Assembly: GCF_000817815.1 (NCBI RefSeq)
Contig: NZ_JPRD01000016.1
Coordinates: 32,675 to 96,674 of the forward strand
Source: Vibrio owensii CAIM 1854 = LMG 25443
Lineage (GTDB): Bacteria > Pseudomonadota > Gammaproteobacteria > Enterobacterales > Vibrionaceae
Length of the DNA stretch: 64,000 nucleotides
Reading direction: 5' to 3'
The position numbers were made by a program, and so were the translations under genes. Shown here in pieces: positions 9,515 to 20,787 of this stretch. The number at the start of each line of letters is the position of its first letter. Positions within the stretch are counted from its first letter, which is position 1. The notes under the pieces are model-generated. The model made no database searches, was not told where the DNA came from, and was given only the letters and a program-made list of their open reading frames with translations.

Positions 9515-10012
9515 TTAACCTCGCTTAAATTGCAGGCGGTTTACGTCGATCATACCGGCTTGATCGGTACGGTCGATGTCTAGGAATTCCACCTCAATCC
9601 CTTGTTGTTCTTTTAGATAACGCAGCCAATCAACCATTTGGTTGAATGCCAAAGGCTTAATCCATACTTGAACACTGTCATTACGTGGTTGTACACGGAT
9701 CAACTCCACCTTGTAACGACGAGCGGATGAAGACACCACTTGGTTCAATGGCTGATTAGAAAAGCTTACACCGCCACTTTTACGCAATGCGCTGATATCA
9801 TCGGCTTTATCTTGTACCCAAGTCAGCAATTGTTTTTCAGTTTGGATTCGGGATTGAGCTAGCTCTGCGCGTTGATTCATTGGTTGTAATACCCCCCAAT
9901 AAATCATCCCGATAATGGCAATAATGCCACCACCCATCACCAAACGTTGCTCACGTTGTGAGATGCTGCTCCACCAAGTCTGAGCTTGTGCGATTAAATT
10001 CTTCATCATCAC
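9515..10012 (-). CDS. gspM: Type II secretion system protein GspM
   Basis: Inner-membrane platform component, 165 residues, partner of GspL. It has a short cytoplasmic N-terminus, one membrane segment (about 26-45, VMGGGIIAIIGMIYWGVLQP) and a periplasmic ferredoxin-like domain. Three consecutive ATG codons open the gene; GAGG lies just before them, so the third ATG (10006) is the best spaced. One base separates it from gspL, implying translational coupling. Confidence 0.94.
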   Translation of the reverse strand: MMMKNLIAQAQTWWSSISQREQRLVMGGGIIAIIGMIYWGVLQPMNQRAELAQSRIQTEKQLLTWVQDKADDISALRKSGGVSFSNQPLNQVVSSSARRYKVELIRVQPRNDSVQVWIKPLAFNQMVDWLRYLKEQQGIEVEFLDIDRTDQAGMIDVNRLQFKRG

Positions 10013-10013
10013 C

Positions 10014-11216
10014 TCACTGACGCTTCAACACAAAACTGCCCATCACAACATTGCCGTTGCGGTTCAGTTGGCCTTGTTCAACGTTAAACTTCTCCGCCAA
10101 TTTGACTCGAGCTTGCTCGAATGGCTGGAAGTCAGAACTGCTCGCTTGAATGCGAACCTCACCACGTTGACCGTCGTATTTGAAACTGGTGATTTGTAGG
10201 TCATTAACCTGTCCCAATGTCGCTGGCAAAGCCGCGATCCAAGACAACATCGCCACATCACTTGATCCACCAGACAGACGACGTTCTTCATCCGTCATTT
10301 GGCGCTTCAAGTAGCTAACTGTTGGGATGCGTCGTTTGTCTGGGAAGATTTGACGGAAGATACGCTCACTCTCTTCACGATAAGCTTGAGCTTGAGCTTC
10401 GTATTTATGCACCATTAACAGTTGCTGACCAACCAAAACAACCAGCAACACACCAGCGGCTATTGCGGCTTTCTGCCAAACCTTAACGTACTTGCCCCAA
10501 GACGATTTAGGCTTAAACGCGCCAGAAAGTAGGTTAACCTTGCTTTCCGTTGTTCCCTTTGCCAACAATGCCATTGTCATTTCTTCAGGCTTTGATACCC
10601 AAATGTCTGGCACGCTTGATTCAGGCAGCGAACTGTAACAGTCCAGCTTCCAACCTTCGTGGCTTTGTAAGTAGGCAGATAAGTAAAGGTCTAGCCATGA
10701 AGCATCAACCACTGCACCTTGAGTCTGAGAGTGGCGAATCAGCCATTGCTCACCCAACAGTGCTGCAGAGCTCGCTTCTGCGTCCACTGGCATAGCTAAT
10801 ACGTCAGGTAGCATTCGCTTTATTACAAGACCTTGGCTGGCAAAACGCTGCAAAATGGTTTGAATCCAAGCTCGCTCCACGGCACACACTTGTGCGCTTT
10901 CTGCTTGCTTATCTAAAACGGTGAAATGCAGGTTGTCCACGTCTTGCGCGACTTCATCTTCCACCAAGTAAGGCAGCATACTGTCAAACTGACGTGCAGC
11001 ACCCGGTGGGATATCCACTTCTGTTAACACAACATCATGGCTTGCTAATAGCGCGATAATTTGTCGCTGATCGGCATACGCGACCAGTTCATCCAGATGT
11101 TCCCATCCGGCAATCTCACCACTGGCAATCACTTCTTGCTGTTGTGTCGACCACACCAACCATGGAATGGTACTTTGTTGTTCGCTACTCAGCCGAACGG
11201 TCAGAAACTCGCTCAC
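10014..11216 (-). CDS. gspL: Type II secretion system protein GspL
   Basis: Bitopic inner-membrane protein that holds the ATPase GspE on the platform. The large cytoplasmic actin-like domain (about 1-240) is followed by one membrane segment (about 250-265, [18 protein letters not shown]) and a periplasmic domain. I chose the GTG at 11216 (reading [11 protein letters not shown]), because GGAGG lies 5 nt upstream and known EpsL proteins start at this point; a TTG four codons earlier is in frame but lacks a ribosome site. The start overlaps the end of gspK by 32 bp. Confidence 0.94.
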   Translation of the reverse strand: MSEFLTVRLSSEQQSTIPWLVWSTQQQEVIASGEIAGWEHLDELVAYADQRQIIALLASHDVVLTEVDIPPGAARQFDSMLPYLVEDEVAQDVDNLHFTVLDKQAESAQVCAVERAWIQTILQRFASQGLVIKRMLPDVLAMPVDAEASSAALLGEQWLIRHSQTQGAVVDASWLDLYLSAYLQSHEGWKLDCYSSLPESSVPDIWVSKPEEMTMALLAKGTTESKVNLLSGAFKPKSSWGKYVKVWQKAAIAAGVLLVVLVGQQLLMVHKYEAQAQAYREESERIFRQIFPDKRRIPTVSYLKRQMTDEERRLSGGSSDVAMLSWIAALPATLGQVNDLQITSFKYDGQRGEVRIQASSSDFQPFEQARVKLAEKFNVEQGQLNRNGNVVMGSFVLKRQ

Positions 11217-12198
11217 TGATTCCTCCAAAACGACGGCGAACGACAGTCACCGTTTCTCTATCTGTACTTTGCAAAAGGCTTCGGATACGTACACGGGATT
11301 CATCCACCAGCACTTGTGCATCCAATTCAAAAAAGGAGCTATCGACTCCTAAGTAGCCTCGGGCATTTTTCTTTACATCATCGCTCAGGCCAGCTAATTC
11401 TGACTCTGACAAAAATTCATCGACGCTTTCCCAGCCATCGAAAGGACGCTTTTCTATCAGCTGAACAGCATCGCTGCTGCTCAAGCCTGGGGTAAACATG
11501 GCAACCAAAATAGGCGCTTGCTCGACTTCTATGGTATTGACGTTCAAGCGCCAATCGTCGCTCGGAAGCGCACAAATCATCGGAGCAATTTTTTGGTAGA
11601 TGTCCCCACTAACTTGGTACACCGCGCGCAGTTCACTGGCATCCGCCATCCAACCGTTGGGTGGCAAATACTGCGGCTTCATCGCTTCGTAAGTACTGTC
11701 TTCCACACCCGCGGTTGAACGCACGGTACTGTCACTATCAACGTATTCCCACGTCGAATCGGCGATCACTTCAGCTTGGTAAGGCTCCACATCCATTTCT
11801 TCCATCAAACGTTGGAACACTTGCACTAAGTATGGACGCGTCGTTTGTTCACCCGCTGGCTGCACGCTCTCGAGGACGTTCATATTGAAGCAGGCTTGCT
11901 TATCAACAATGCGGCCTAAAGCCTGTCCGTAATCAAGCGGATAAACTTGTTCTTTGATTGCCCAAGGCTGACTCAGGTTAATGGTATCGTCGTCTTCATA
12001 ACTTTGTTCGATACCAATCTCAGCCAACGCCTCCACCCCCAAGCTATACCAATAAGCTTGTTGGTAGTTAATCTGGTTCGAGCCACGCTGGAACTGCAAA
12101 AACAACCGCTCTGACATACTCGCAGCTACTGTTGTCATAATCGCAAGCAGCATCAGGACAATTAGGAGCGCAACACCGCGCTGACGATTAGCCATCAT
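11185..12198 (-). CDS. gspK: Type II secretion system minor pseudopilin GspK
   Basis: Largest minor pseudopilin, thought to cap the pseudopilus tip with GspI and GspJ. The prepilin leader ends RQRG, followed by [13 protein letters not shown], with the atypical lack of Glu at position +5 that is normal for GspK. The chosen ATG-ATG pair at 12198/12195 has GGGGG 5 nt upstream and gives a leader of usual length; an in-frame start 21 codons upstream would give an unusually long leader. Overlaps gspJ and gspL, so translation is likely coupled. Confidence 0.92.
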   Translation of the reverse strand: MMANRQRGVALLIVLMLLAIMTTVAASMSERLFLQFQRGSNQINYQQAYWYSLGVEALAEIGIEQSYEDDDTINLSQPWAIKEQVYPLDYGQALGRIVDKQACFNMNVLESVQPAGEQTTRPYLVQVFQRLMEEMDVEPYQAEVIADSTWEYVDSDSTVRSTAGVEDSTYEAMKPQYLPPNGWMADASELRAVYQVSGDIYQKIAPMICALPSDDWRLNVNTIEVEQAPILVAMFTPGLSSSDAVQLIEKRPFDGWESVDEFLSESELAGLSDDVKKNARGYLGVDSSFFELDAQVLVDESRVRIRSLLQSTDRETVTVVRRRFGGISERVSDRSAE

Positions 12199-12889
12199 TG
12201 CTGCCCCCTGATGAGTCATTGCCCGAAGCATCATCTTCTCCACCCGGATTGAGCTTGCCATCCGGCGTCAGGTAAGTGCGAGTAATCTCACCATAATCTT
12301 TCAGCTTCAATATCACGGAAACAGCTTTTGGCAGTTCACGGCCGTTTTCCCACGTTTTCTTCCACGATTTTCCGTCAAAGAAGCGCATATCAAATTCTTC
12401 GACCTGTGTTAACAGTGGTGTAATCACACCTTCTTGCCCTGTTGGTGTGTCAGGGTATCGCCACCACACACGCTGCAAGACTTCATCTTTGATGCGATAA
12501 CCAACCTTAGTCACCTCTCCGCGTGGAAATTGCTGCTGTGGGTTATGCCAGCCCAAACGCGCAAACATCACGCCTTTCGCATCAGAATCGAGCAAGTAAT
12601 CCGACCAAAACAGCAATTGACTTGAAGGCTCTTCACCGTTAGTACGCATTTGACGCATTGCCATTTGACGGAAATCGTTATCCATCATGACCATCGCGCG
12701 CTGTAGTTCATTGAGACGTTGGGTTCGCTCTTGAGACAACACATTGCTGCGCTGCACTTGCGATACCACTTGGTAAGCGGCGACACTCATGCTGGCAAAA
12801 ATCGCAATCGATACGAGTACTTCAATCAAGGTAAAACCTCGATTGAACTTTGAGCTGCGAGCTTTATATCGCTTGTTATTCAGCAACAT
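12188..12889 (-). CDS. gspJ: Type II secretion system minor pseudopilin GspJ
   Basis: Minor pseudopilin of 233 residues. Prepilin peptidase site after NRG, with [16 protein letters not shown] as the conserved hydrophobic helix with Glu at +5. The C-terminal end is a Gly/Ser/Asp-rich tail ([18 protein letters not shown]). Its start overlaps the end of gspI by 14 bp and its end overlaps gspK. Confidence 0.94.
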   Translation of the reverse strand: MLLNNKRYKARSSKFNRGFTLIEVLVSIAIFASMSVAAYQVVSQVQRSNVLSQERTQRLNELQRAMVMMDNDFRQMAMRQMRTNGEEPSSQLLFWSDYLLDSDAKGVMFARLGWHNPQQQFPRGEVTKVGYRIKDEVLQRVWWRYPDTPTGQEGVITPLLTQVEEFDMRFFDGKSWKKTWENGRELPKAVSVILKLKDYGEITRTYLTPDGKLNPGGEDDASGNDSSGGSNDG

Positions 12890-13271
12890 AACTTCTCACC
12901 GTGACAACTGGGCTCGCTTTTTTATCTGTCGCGACACTGACATCAAATGCTTTCAGCAATGGCTGCGCAGTGGCTACCGGTGTGACTTTCCAATACCAAG
13001 TGCGCCCTGCTAATTCTTCTGTACCGTTTTTCGCTTTAAGCTTTTCGGTCGAGAGCATCACATTTGCCATTTGGTTATCCACAACCATGGCTGCAAACAT
13101 TTTTTCTTCTAAATAACTGACAGTATTGATGTGCTGACTCACTGAGCGAATCACACTGATCGCTGCCGTTGCGAAGATCGCTAGAGCGACCAACACTTCA
13201 AGTAATGTCATACCTCGCGTGTTGCGGTGCGACGAGCCAATACGGCTTGGCTTAGAATATCGAATTGTCAT
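12876..13271 (-). CDS. gspI: Type II secretion system minor pseudopilin GspI
   Basis: Minor pseudopilin of 131 residues, nucleator of the tip complex with GspJ and GspK. Cleavage site TRG followed by MTLLEVLVALAIFATAA. The leader here is 20 residues, somewhat long, but there is no later Met before the cleavage site other than the first mature residue. The start overlaps the end of gspH by 20 bp; CGGAAG lies just upstream. Confidence 0.93.
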   Translation of the reverse strand: MTIRYSKPSRIGSSHRNTRGMTLLEVLVALAIFATAAISVIRSVSQHINTVSYLEEKMFAAMVVDNQMANVMLSTEKLKAKNGTEELAGRTWYWKVTPVATAQPLLKAFDVSVATDKKASPVVTVRSYVAE

Positions 13272-13866
13272 CGTCTTCCGCTTCTTCCCCAGGCGCTAAC
13301 AATTTGATTTCGCCTGTTTCTTTACCAATGATTCGCCAACCATCGTTGAATGCATCCCCTTCTTCAGGAAAGAAAGATAGGGAGAATGGCGTAATCTCAG
13401 CACTTGAGAAAATGAACACTTGAGGTGGTTTCACTTTCTTCTTCTCTTTGTCCTCTTCCTCGGCAAACATGTCTTCATCAAACAGAGAGCCAGGCTCAAA
13501 CAATCGATCGTCTTTATCCCAAGTACCACCGCCTAAATCCAATTGCAATGAAATATCCCCTTCGAGTTTTGTCTCACTTGGAATTTGCTTTAACTCAAGT
13601 GGCTGCCAACCATCTTGGGTCAAGCTCAACAAGGTGTAGGTGGATTTAACATCATCAACGCGCAGACCAAAGTCTTTGCCACTTAACACGGCTTCTTCAT
13701 TAAGCAGTTGTAAGCGTTGAAAAAAACTGTGCGCGTATTGTTTGGAAAGGTCTTTCTGACTAGTAGGCAAGGTAGCGATCACCGCCACGGCGGTAAGAGA
13801 TAACAAAACCAGCACCAATAGAATTTCTATCAATGTAAAACCGAGATGTTTTTGCATTTGCTTCAT
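13252..13866 (-). CDS. gspH: Type II secretion system minor pseudopilin GspH
   Basis: Minor pseudopilin of 204 residues. Leader MKQMQKHLG, then FTLIEILLVLVLLSLTA. The protein has an acidic/Lys-rich internal stretch near 125-145 (DEDMFAEEEDKEKKKVK), likely a surface loop. A second ATG three codons in would also give an acceptable leader. Confidence 0.93.
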   Translation of the reverse strand: MKQMQKHLGFTLIEILLVLVLLSLTAVAVIATLPTSQKDLSKQYAHSFFQRLQLLNEEAVLSGKDFGLRVDDVKSTYTLLSLTQDGWQPLELKQIPSETKLEGDISLQLDLGGGTWDKDDRLFEPGSLFDEDMFAEEEDKEKKKVKPPQVFIFSSAEITPFSLSFFPEEGDAFNDGWRIIGKETGEIKLLAPGEEAEDDDNSIF

Positions 13867-13888
13867 TAGTGCTGGTTTCAGCTAGCGC

Positions 13889-14332
13889 TTATTGGAAATC
13901 TTGCATGTTCCAGTTGCCGATATCTGCAGCTGGACCTTCACCGCCCTCTTGGCCGTCAGCGCCTAGAGTAAAGATATCAATCGTGCCATTGTCGCCAGGG
14001 CTTAGGTATTGGTACTCGTTACCCCATGGATCAGATGGAAGACGCTTGATGTAACCACCGTCACGGTAGTTGCGCGGCTCTGGGTTAGACGGTTTGTTCA
14101 CCAATGCATCTAGACCTTGGTCAGTCGTTGGGTAAACGCTGTTATCCAACTTGTACATGTCCAACGCGTTTTCCAATGCCACGATGTCTGTGATCGCTTT
14201 CTGTTGGTCTGCTTTTTCTTTGTTACCTAGCAAGTTAGGAACAACAACACTCGCCAAAATACCTAGGATAACCACAACAACCATCACTTCTAGAAGTGTA
14301 AAGCCTTGTTGCTTACTGCGTTTAAATTTCAT
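13889..14332 (-). CDS. gspG: Type II secretion system major pseudopilin GspG
   Basis: Main subunit of the periplasmic pseudopilus, 147 residues. The leader MKFKRSKQQG is followed by FTLLEVMVVVVILGILAS, with Glu at +5. The C-terminal domain carries the calcium-binding loop typical of GspG (SPGDNGTIDIFTLGADGQ). A 60-bp gap separates it from gspF, the longest inside the operon after the promoter-proximal genes, which may hold an RNA-processing or extra ribosome-loading site, as the major pilin is needed in excess. Confidence 0.96.
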   Translation of the reverse strand: MKFKRSKQQGFTLLEVMVVVVILGILASVVVPNLLGNKEKADQQKAITDIVALENALDMYKLDNSVYPTTDQGLDALVNKPSNPEPRNYRDGGYIKRLPSDPWGNEYQYLSPGDNGTIDIFTLGADGQEGGEGPAADIGNWNMQDFQ

Positions 14333-14392
14333 TATTTTCTCCGAAAGTTAGATTCAAGCCATGCCTTCAATAGACACGTCTTAACTCGAATT

Positions 14393-15613
14393 CTATCCGC
14401 TCATTAAGTTATTCATTTCCAACATTGGCATCAATGTCGCCATTACGATGAAAAGTACCAAGCCTGCCATCAGTGCAATCAATACTGGAGTAAAAATGCC
14501 AAGTGCAATGTTGACCGTAGATTCAAAGTTTTGGTCTTGGTTGTCCGCCGCTCGCGTCAACATGCTTTCAAGCTCACCACTTTGCTCACCACTGGAAATC
14601 ATGTGTAGCATCATTGGTGGGAACAAGCGAGTTTGATCTAGGGCTTTACGCAGACTTGCACCTTCTCGCACGTTGTCTGCCGCAACTAAGACCTGTTGTT
14701 TTACATAACGGTTCGACATAACGTCGACCGCGACTCGCATCCCTTCAAGAATAGGAATCGCACTTGAGGTACAAATCGACAAGGTGCGAGCAAATCGTGA
14801 GGTATTCAGACCGCGAGAAATCTTACCAATTAAAGGCAGGCTGAGAATCTTTTGGTCCCAAGCCAAGCGAAAATTTGGTTTCTGTAATGCGAGTTTAAGG
14901 CCATAGAAGAGCACCACCACCACGACAAAGATGATAAGTCCCCATTCTTGGACAAACTCACTGGCAGACAACAAGAATTGCGTCGATTGAGGCAACTCTT
15001 GTCCCATTTGAATAATCGGTTCAATGATTTTAGGTACGACAGAAGACAGCAACAGAGAGACGATACCAACGGCAAACACCACCAATACCACAGGGTAAAT
15101 CATGGCTTGCAGCAACTTAGAACGCATCTTTTGGCGGTTTTCTACATAATCAGCCAAGCGTTCTAGCACTGTATCTAAGTGACCGGATTTCTCACCCGCT
15201 GCCACCATCGAAAGGTAAAGCTCATCGAAGACATGCGGGTAATCACCCAAACTATCGGCCAGAGGGTAACCCTCGGTGACTTTTGAGCGCACCGCGGCAA
15301 TCATCGATCGAATACGTGGCTTTTCAGCTTGCTCTGAAACGGCCTTCAAACATTCTTCCAGTGGCATCCCCGATTGAACCAAGGTCGAAAGCTGACGCGT
15401 AATCAACGCAAGCTCTGCGGTTTTGATGCCTCGTTTGAACCCAACTGACCCGCCTGAAGACTTAGCGGCTTTCGCTTTGGCTTCCATCACCTCGACAGGA
15501 ATCATACCCTGCTCTTTTAGGCGTTGGCGCACCTGACGAGCGTTATCCCCCTCGATGGTGCCTTTCTTCTGCTTGCCTTTCGCGTCCAGCGCTTTGTATT
15601 CAAATGCTGCCAT
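14393..15613 (-). CDS. gspF: Type II secretion system inner-membrane platform protein GspF
   Basis: Polytopic platform protein of 406 residues with two homologous cytoplasmic GspF domains (about 70-193 and 275-395) and three membrane segments (near 170-190, 222-240 and 375-398). It links the ATPase GspE to pseudopilus assembly. The start overlaps the gspE stop as TAATG, so the two are translationally coupled. Confidence 0.96.
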   Translation of the reverse strand: MAAFEYKALDAKGKQKKGTIEGDNARQVRQRLKEQGMIPVEVMEAKAKAAKSSGGSVGFKRGIKTAELALITRQLSTLVQSGMPLEECLKAVSEQAEKPRIRSMIAAVRSKVTEGYPLADSLGDYPHVFDELYLSMVAAGEKSGHLDTVLERLADYVENRQKMRSKLLQAMIYPVVLVVFAVGIVSLLLSSVVPKIIEPIIQMGQELPQSTQFLLSASEFVQEWGLIIFVVVVVLFYGLKLALQKPNFRLAWDQKILSLPLIGKISRGLNTSRFARTLSICTSSAIPILEGMRVAVDVMSNRYVKQQVLVAADNVREGASLRKALDQTRLFPPMMLHMISSGEQSGELESMLTRAADNQDQNFESTVNIALGIFTPVLIALMAGLVLFIVMATLMPMLEMNNLMSG

Positions 15614-17115
15614 TACGCTTCCTTGGTCACTCGCATGACTTCTTCAAGAGAAGTGATACCACGACTGACTTTACTCAGGCCGTCGCTACGAATACTTGGC
15701 GTATGCTGGCGAACGGTTTTCTCAATCTCTTGCTCACCCGCTTCGCTGTGAATCAGCTCTTGGACTTTTTCATCCACCATCAAGAGTTCGTGAATACCAG
15801 TACGGCCACGGTACCCTTTGTGGTTGCACACTTCACAGCCTTTCGCTCGATGCAAAATGAGCGATTCATGTTCTTCCAAACCAAACAGTTTCTTCTGCTC
15901 TTTGTCCGCTTCGTATGGTTCTTTACAGTCAGAACAAAGCGTACGAACCAGACGCTGCGCAAGCACGCCCAGTAGTGAAGAAGAAATCAGGAATGGTTCA
16001 ATACCCATGTCGCGCAGACGAGTAATCGCACCCACAGCCGTGTTGGTGTGCAGTGTCGACATAACCAAGTGACCAGTCAAAGAGGCTTGCACCGCAATCT
16101 GTGCGGTCTCTAAGTCACGGATCTCACCGACCATCACTACATCCGGGTCTTGACGAAGAATCGCACGCAGACCACGCGCAAAAGTCATATCGACTTTCGG
16201 GTTTACCTGCGTTTGGCCGATGCCATCAATATCAAATTCGATAGGGTCTTCAACCGTTAGAATGTTACGTTCGTTGCTGTTGATCTCTTGCAAGCCCGCG
16301 TACAAGGTCGTTGACTTACCCGAGCCTGTCGGACCGGTTACCAAGATGATGCCGTGAGGACGCCCAATCAGGTGACGGAAGTTGTCATGCACTGAAGGCG
16401 TCATACCCAAACTATGCAAGTCAAGACGAGTAGCGTTCTTATCCAATAGACGCATTACCACACGCTCACCATGCGACGAAGGCATGGTAGATACACGAAC
16501 ATCTACCGCACGACCACCGATACGCAGAGAAATACGACCATCTTGAGGTACGCGTTTTTCAGCAATGTCGAGTTTCGCCATAACCTTCACACGAGAAACC
16601 AGCAAAGGTGCCAACTTACGGCTTGGGGTTAGAACTTCACGCAGTACACCATCAACACGGAAACGAATCGAAAGGGTTTTCTCGAACGTCTCGATATGGA
16701 TATCCGACGCCCCCTCTTTGATCGCTTCACCCAGCATGGCGTTGATCAATTTGATGATTGGCGCATCATCTTCAGATTCCAGCAAATCTTCGTCGTGAGG
16801 TAGTTCTTCTGCTAACGAGAAGAAGTCATCGCTGTCTGCACCAATGTCTTCCATCAACTGACGAGCTTCAGAAGAGTCACGTTGATATGCTTCAGTGAGC
16901 TTTTTATCGAACGCTTCTTTGTCCATCACTTGAGGAATAAAGTTTTGTTTCAGTACTCGACGTACTTCAACCAGAGCCGCAGGGTTAAGCGGCTCTACGT
17001 AATACAGAATTGGAGGGCGCTCAGGGTGCTCCGTCTCCAAAACCAGTTTAAAGCGATTGGCAAAACTGAATGGCAGACGACGCATACTTGGCGCTGTGTC
17101 TAACATATCAACCAT
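15613..17115 (-). CDS. gspE: Type II secretion system ATPase GspE
   Basis: Cytoplasmic hexameric ATPase that drives pseudopilus assembly, 500 residues. Walker A at 261-269 (GPTGSGKST), Asp box and Walker B ([15 protein letters not shown]), a His box, and the tetracysteine zinc module near 395-435 (CSDC ... CEVC). The N-terminal domain that binds GspL is intact. The start overlaps the end of gspD by 8 bp. Confidence 0.97.
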   Translation of the reverse strand: MVDMLDTAPSMRRLPFSFANRFKLVLETEHPERPPILYYVEPLNPAALVEVRRVLKQNFIPQVMDKEAFDKKLTEAYQRDSSEARQLMEDIGADSDDFFSLAEELPHDEDLLESEDDAPIIKLINAMLGEAIKEGASDIHIETFEKTLSIRFRVDGVLREVLTPSRKLAPLLVSRVKVMAKLDIAEKRVPQDGRISLRIGGRAVDVRVSTMPSSHGERVVMRLLDKNATRLDLHSLGMTPSVHDNFRHLIGRPHGIILVTGPTGSGKSTTLYAGLQEINSNERNILTVEDPIEFDIDGIGQTQVNPKVDMTFARGLRAILRQDPDVVMVGEIRDLETAQIAVQASLTGHLVMSTLHTNTAVGAITRLRDMGIEPFLISSSLLGVLAQRLVRTLCSDCKEPYEADKEQKKLFGLEEHESLILHRAKGCEVCNHKGYRGRTGIHELLMVDEKVQELIHSEAGEQEIEKTVRQHTPSIRSDGLSKVSRGITSLEEVMRVTKEA

Positions 17116-19153
17116 TATTCTTTACCATCTGATCAATGAACGCTTGGATTTCAGCAGGATGCTTACGATCTTGGCCAAACTCAGGAATCACTGGGATATT
17201 TGAGTCATCCATTAGCTTCAAGCCTTCTTGTGCTTTGTAAAGCTGTTCAGCACGGATGAAGTTGTATTTGCGCTGAGTAATACCATCTGCCGTCATACCA
17301 TCACGGATGATGGTTGGCTTGATGAATACCATCAGGTTACGCTTCTCAGTTTGCGTGCTGGTTGATTTGAACAGTTGACCAATCACTGGGATATCACCCA
17401 GTAGTGGTACTTTAGATTCACTCTCCAGTGCACGCTCATCAACCAAACCACCTAGCACTAGCATTTGACCATCTTGGATCATCACAGAGGTGTTTAGCTG
17501 ACGCTTAGCAAAACGTACGTCAACCGCACCGTTTGCACCTAGAACGTTAGAAACTTCTTGCTCGATGTTCAGCTGAACCGAGTCGCCTTCGTTGATTTGA
17601 GGCACAACTTTCAGTTTGATACCGACTTCTTTACGGTCAACCGTTTGGAATGGGTTATCGTTGTTCGAGCCTGCAGTCGAGCCTGTAATTACCGGTACTT
17701 CTTCACCAACGATGAAGGACGCTTCACCGTTATCCATCACTGTAATGCTTGGAGAAGACAGAATGTTTGAATTTGAATCCGATGACACAGCAGTAATCAA
17801 TGCTGTCCAGTCACCCATCATGATGCTCATTGCTGCGCCGTTAACACCACCAAGTGCTGCCGCTAGAGTCGAATAGTCACCTTCCTCGGTATAGCGACGA
17901 GTTTCGAAACCACCAGTTCCATCCTCACCGCCGTTTGCATTCCAGTAACTCTCTTCTTTAGTTGTATCTTTTGCTTCTTCAAGACCAACCATTACGTTAC
18001 CAATTTGCGCACCAGTGTTGCCGTATTGGATTACCGCACCTGTTTCTAGGTTACCCCATTGAACACCAAGGTTAATGCCATCACCTTCTGACATTTCAAC
18101 GATAAGCGCTTCAATCAGAACCTGTGCACGACGGATATCCAGTTGAGAAATCACATCTTGCAGCGCCATCATGATATCTGGCGGAGCAGTCAGAACTAGC
18201 GAGTTGGTTGCTTCGTGAGCCGCAATCACTACTTGACCACGTTGTGTACTTGATGCGCCTTTTTGACCCGCTTGCTTCTCAGCTTGCAGGTTGTCAGATA
18301 CGCCTTTTAGTACGTCAACCAAGTCTTCTGCTTTCGCGTACTTTAGGTAAACCACGCGGTTATTGCCTTTGGTCGCCATTTCCACATCAAGCTGACGAAT
18401 CAAACGTTTCAAGCGCGCGCGCACTTTAGGGTCGCCAGAAATTAGGATTGAGTTAGTACGATCATCCGCAACGATTTTTGGCTCTAGGAATTCAGGCGTG
18501 CTCTTTTGATTGGTCGTTTTGTTCAGGGCATCAACGATACGCACCATTTCAGACGCAGAAGCATTTCTCAGCTCTACGACTTCAATTTCTTTATCACCCG
18601 CTTGGTCAACACGTTTGATGATTTCAGCCAAACGATTTACGACCGCTGCACGGCCAGTGATCAAAATGATGTTAGCTGGATCGTAGTGCACCACGTTACC
18701 CGCACCCGCGTTGTCAATCAGCTGACGCAGTAGCGGAGAAAGTTCACGAACCGATACGTTACGCACCGCAACCACACGTGTAATCACGCTGTCGCCTTTT
18801 GCGCTGTCATCACCCAAAACAGGAATTGCAGAGGTTTTTGAATCTTTCGATTTGATGACTTTCAGTACACCGTTATCCATTTCAACAACAGCGTAACCGT
18901 ACACTTCTAGTACGTTTAAAAAGAAGCTGTAGTATTGCTCTTCGTTTAAAACGTCATAGCTGCGCACGTCGATCTTGCCGCGTACAGACGGGTCAACAAT
19001 GATAGTCTTCTCTAAGTTACGACCTACAATGTTGATGAATTCTTGAATGTCAGTGCCTTTGAAACTTGCACTAAACTCGTTCGCCATCGCACCCGGAGCG
19101 CAGAGTAGTGTCCCTGCAAGTAACCAAGCACTTTTGCTAAACCAATGTTTCAC
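17108..19153 (-). CDS. gspD: Type II secretion system secretin GspD
   Basis: Outer-membrane channel subunit, 681 residues. Signal peptide ([24 protein letters not shown]), then N0-N3 periplasmic domains (about 25-330), the secretin core with VPVITG-type gate region near 500, and a C-terminal S-domain for pilotin binding (about 620-681). The region near 395-430 ([20 protein letters not shown]) fits the cap-gate insertion of Vibrio-type secretins. No pilotin gene is in the window. Confidence 0.97.
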   Translation of the reverse strand: MKHWFSKSAWLLAGTLLCAPGAMANEFSASFKGTDIQEFINIVGRNLEKTIIVDPSVRGKIDVRSYDVLNEEQYYSFFLNVLEVYGYAVVEMDNGVLKVIKSKDSKTSAIPVLGDDSAKGDSVITRVVAVRNVSVRELSPLLRQLIDNAGAGNVVHYDPANIILITGRAAVVNRLAEIIKRVDQAGDKEIEVVELRNASASEMVRIVDALNKTTNQKSTPEFLEPKIVADDRTNSILISGDPKVRARLKRLIRQLDVEMATKGNNRVVYLKYAKAEDLVDVLKGVSDNLQAEKQAGQKGASSTQRGQVVIAAHEATNSLVLTAPPDIMMALQDVISQLDIRRAQVLIEALIVEMSEGDGINLGVQWGNLETGAVIQYGNTGAQIGNVMVGLEEAKDTTKEESYWNANGGEDGTGGFETRRYTEEGDYSTLAAALGGVNGAAMSIMMGDWTALITAVSSDSNSNILSSPSITVMDNGEASFIVGEEVPVITGSTAGSNNDNPFQTVDRKEVGIKLKVVPQINEGDSVQLNIEQEVSNVLGANGAVDVRFAKRQLNTSVMIQDGQMLVLGGLVDERALESESKVPLLGDIPVIGQLFKSTSTQTEKRNLMVFIKPTIIRDGMTADGITQRKYNFIRAEQLYKAQEGLKLMDDSNIPVIPEFGQDRKHPAEIQAFIDQMVKNNG

Positions 19154-19189
19154 GTATGTCTCCCTGAACTTACGCAGCTTGCCTAAGTA

Positions 19190-20113
19190 TTACAATTGGA
19201 TATAGATGTCGTACTGCTGGCCGTCGCGCTCAACAGTCAAATTCAGTTCTTGCGGATCGTTCATCACTTGCATCAGTTCTACTGAAGATGAAGGATCACT
19301 TAAATCGATCCCGTTTAATTGCACCGCAATATCACCAGGTTTTAGACCGACATCATTAAACAACGCCGCATCACGACCTGGTGAGACGCGATAGCCGATG
19401 ATTCCTCCGTCTTTCTTAACCGGAGAAATGTTGATGTACTTGAATACGCTTTGCGGATCTTTGGCAATTTCCGCACGAATTTGGTCGACCTTTTCACTCA
19501 CTGCGGATGAGCTATCCGCTTTCGTCGCTTTTGGTCGAGTTGCCGGACGACTCTCAGACAACTTGCTGTACTCGATGCCTTCCAACATAAGGGTTTCATC
19601 ACGACCTTGGTTATCAATGATTACACGATCAACCAAAACCGCTTTTAATTCTGCACGTGTGCCGTCAATTTCTTCACCGATGCCGTAAGTTGCCTGCTTA
19701 CCTCGGTTTGCAATCACCGCTAAGCTCGTTTTTGCGTTGCTGCTCGCAACAGCACCAACAAGTGTTAGGTTTAGGCGGGTTTTAGGCGCATCTTGCACGA
19801 CAGGTTGTTCTACTACGACCGGCTTTTGCTCGGTGTACTTTCCGAACAAGTTGGCATTTTGGAGGGCATTGAAATCAATCGCGTCTTTTTTATTGGTTGA
19901 CGCAACAGCGTTTGCTGATGGCTTCCATTGAGTCACATCAGAGGTTTTAGGCATTGCTAACCACACCACTTTACCAAGTATCCAACCTGTCATTGCTATA
20001 AATAGACAAGTTAAGAGCAAACTTAGTTTCGCTTGAATGACGTGATTGTTGGACTTAATCTGAGCCAGTAGCGGGCTGCTTGATAATCCTGCACTTAGCT
20101 CTAAACGCTTCAC
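19190..20113 (-). CDS. gspC: Type II secretion system protein GspC
   Basis: First gene of the operon, 307 residues with the chosen start. It has one membrane segment (about 31-50, LSLLLTCLFIAMTGWILGKVV), a homology region that contacts the secretin N0 domain, and a C-terminal PDZ domain (about 205-307, IIGYRVSPGRDAALFNDVGL). I prefer the GTG at 20113 because AAAGGA lies 9 nt before it and the length then matches EpsC (about 305). A GTG 13 codons upstream is also in frame. The divergent region to hslR must hold the operon promoter. Confidence 0.93.
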   Translation of the reverse strand: MKRLELSAGLSSSPLLAQIKSNNHVIQAKLSLLLTCLFIAMTGWILGKVVWLAMPKTSDVTQWKPSANAVASTNKKDAIDFNALQNANLFGKYTEQKPVVVEQPVVQDAPKTRLNLTLVGAVASSNAKTSLAVIANRGKQATYGIGEEIDGTRAELKAVLVDRVIIDNQGRDETLMLEGIEYSKLSESRPATRPKATKADSSSAVSEKVDQIRAEIAKDPQSVFKYINISPVKKDGGIIGYRVSPGRDAALFNDVGLKPGDIAVQLNGIDLSDPSSSVELMQVMNDPQELNLTVERDGQQYDIYIQL

Positions 20114-20278
20114 TGAATTGATTCCTTTATTCTTACGTCCGTCGACTTTCACTATGAATGAAAGCGTGTCGACTCTATCTTGCTAAAATTGCAATAAAAT
20201 TACTACTCAACAAAGAGCAGTGAACTATATCACAAGTTCCTTTTCATACCTTTTTCTTATGCAGTTTTTGCCAACTCC

Positions 20279-20307
20279 CTTGAAAAAAAACAGCCTTGGC
20301 TCCATCT
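20279..20307 (+). promoter_or_regulatory. Sigma-32 (RpoH) heat-shock promoter of hslR-hslO
   Basis: CTTGAAA at 20279-20285, a 14-nt spacer, then CTCCATCT at 20300-20307, against the known sigma-32 consensus CTTGAAA / CCCCATNT (one mismatch in the second box, spacing within range). It lies about 60 bp before the hslR start, and E. coli hslR and hslO are heat-shock genes. Confidence 0.75.
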
Positions 20308-20369
20308 GTAGGTGAATAATCCACCAGTCACTGCATCATTCTTGCAGTGATTAGATAGTGTAGAGTCGT

Positions 20370-20756
20370 ATGAGTTCCACAAATGAAGCCGTAAGGCTAG
20401 ATAAATGGCTATGGGCTGCCAGATTTTATAAGACCCGTTCCATCGCACGCAATATGGTCGATGGCGGTAAAGTCCACTATAATGGGCAACGAAGCAAACC
20501 AAGCAAAATCGTTGAGCTGGGCGCTGAGATTCGTCTTCGTCAAGGTAATGAAGAGAAGACGGTGATCATCGAGAAAATCTCTGATCGTCGAATGGGCGCA
20601 CCAATCGCTCAAACGCTCTATCGCGAAACTGACGAAAGCGTCAGCCAACGCGAAGAGTTCGCGAAACAGCGTAAACTCAACGCCCACAACCCTAGTCCGG
20701 AACGCCGCCCAGACAAAAAGCAGCGCCGCGACATCATTAAGTTCAAACACCAATAA
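20370..20756 (+). CDS. hslR: Heat shock protein 15, ribosome-associated, HslR
   Basis: An S4-domain RNA-binding protein of 128 residues that recognises stalled 50S subunits carrying nascent peptidyl-tRNA. The S4 domain is at about 9-70 ([20 protein letters not shown]), followed by a basic tail ([15 protein letters not shown]). It is 31 bp upstream of hslO and shares its transcript. Transcription probably starts from the sigma-32 promoter just upstream. Confidence 0.95.
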   Translation: MSSTNEAVRLDKWLWAARFYKTRSIARNMVDGGKVHYNGQRSKPSKIVELGAEIRLRQGNEEKTVIIEKISDRRMGAPIAQTLYRETDESVSQREEFAKQRKLNAHNPSPERRPDKKQRRDIIKFKHQ

Positions 20757-20787
20757 AAGCCGGAATTACCGACGAGGAAAGCACTCC

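Noticed and set aside
20257..20502. 81-codon minus-strand open frame over the hslR promoter
   Set aside because: Antisense to hslR and covers the sigma-32 promoter; no ribosome site.
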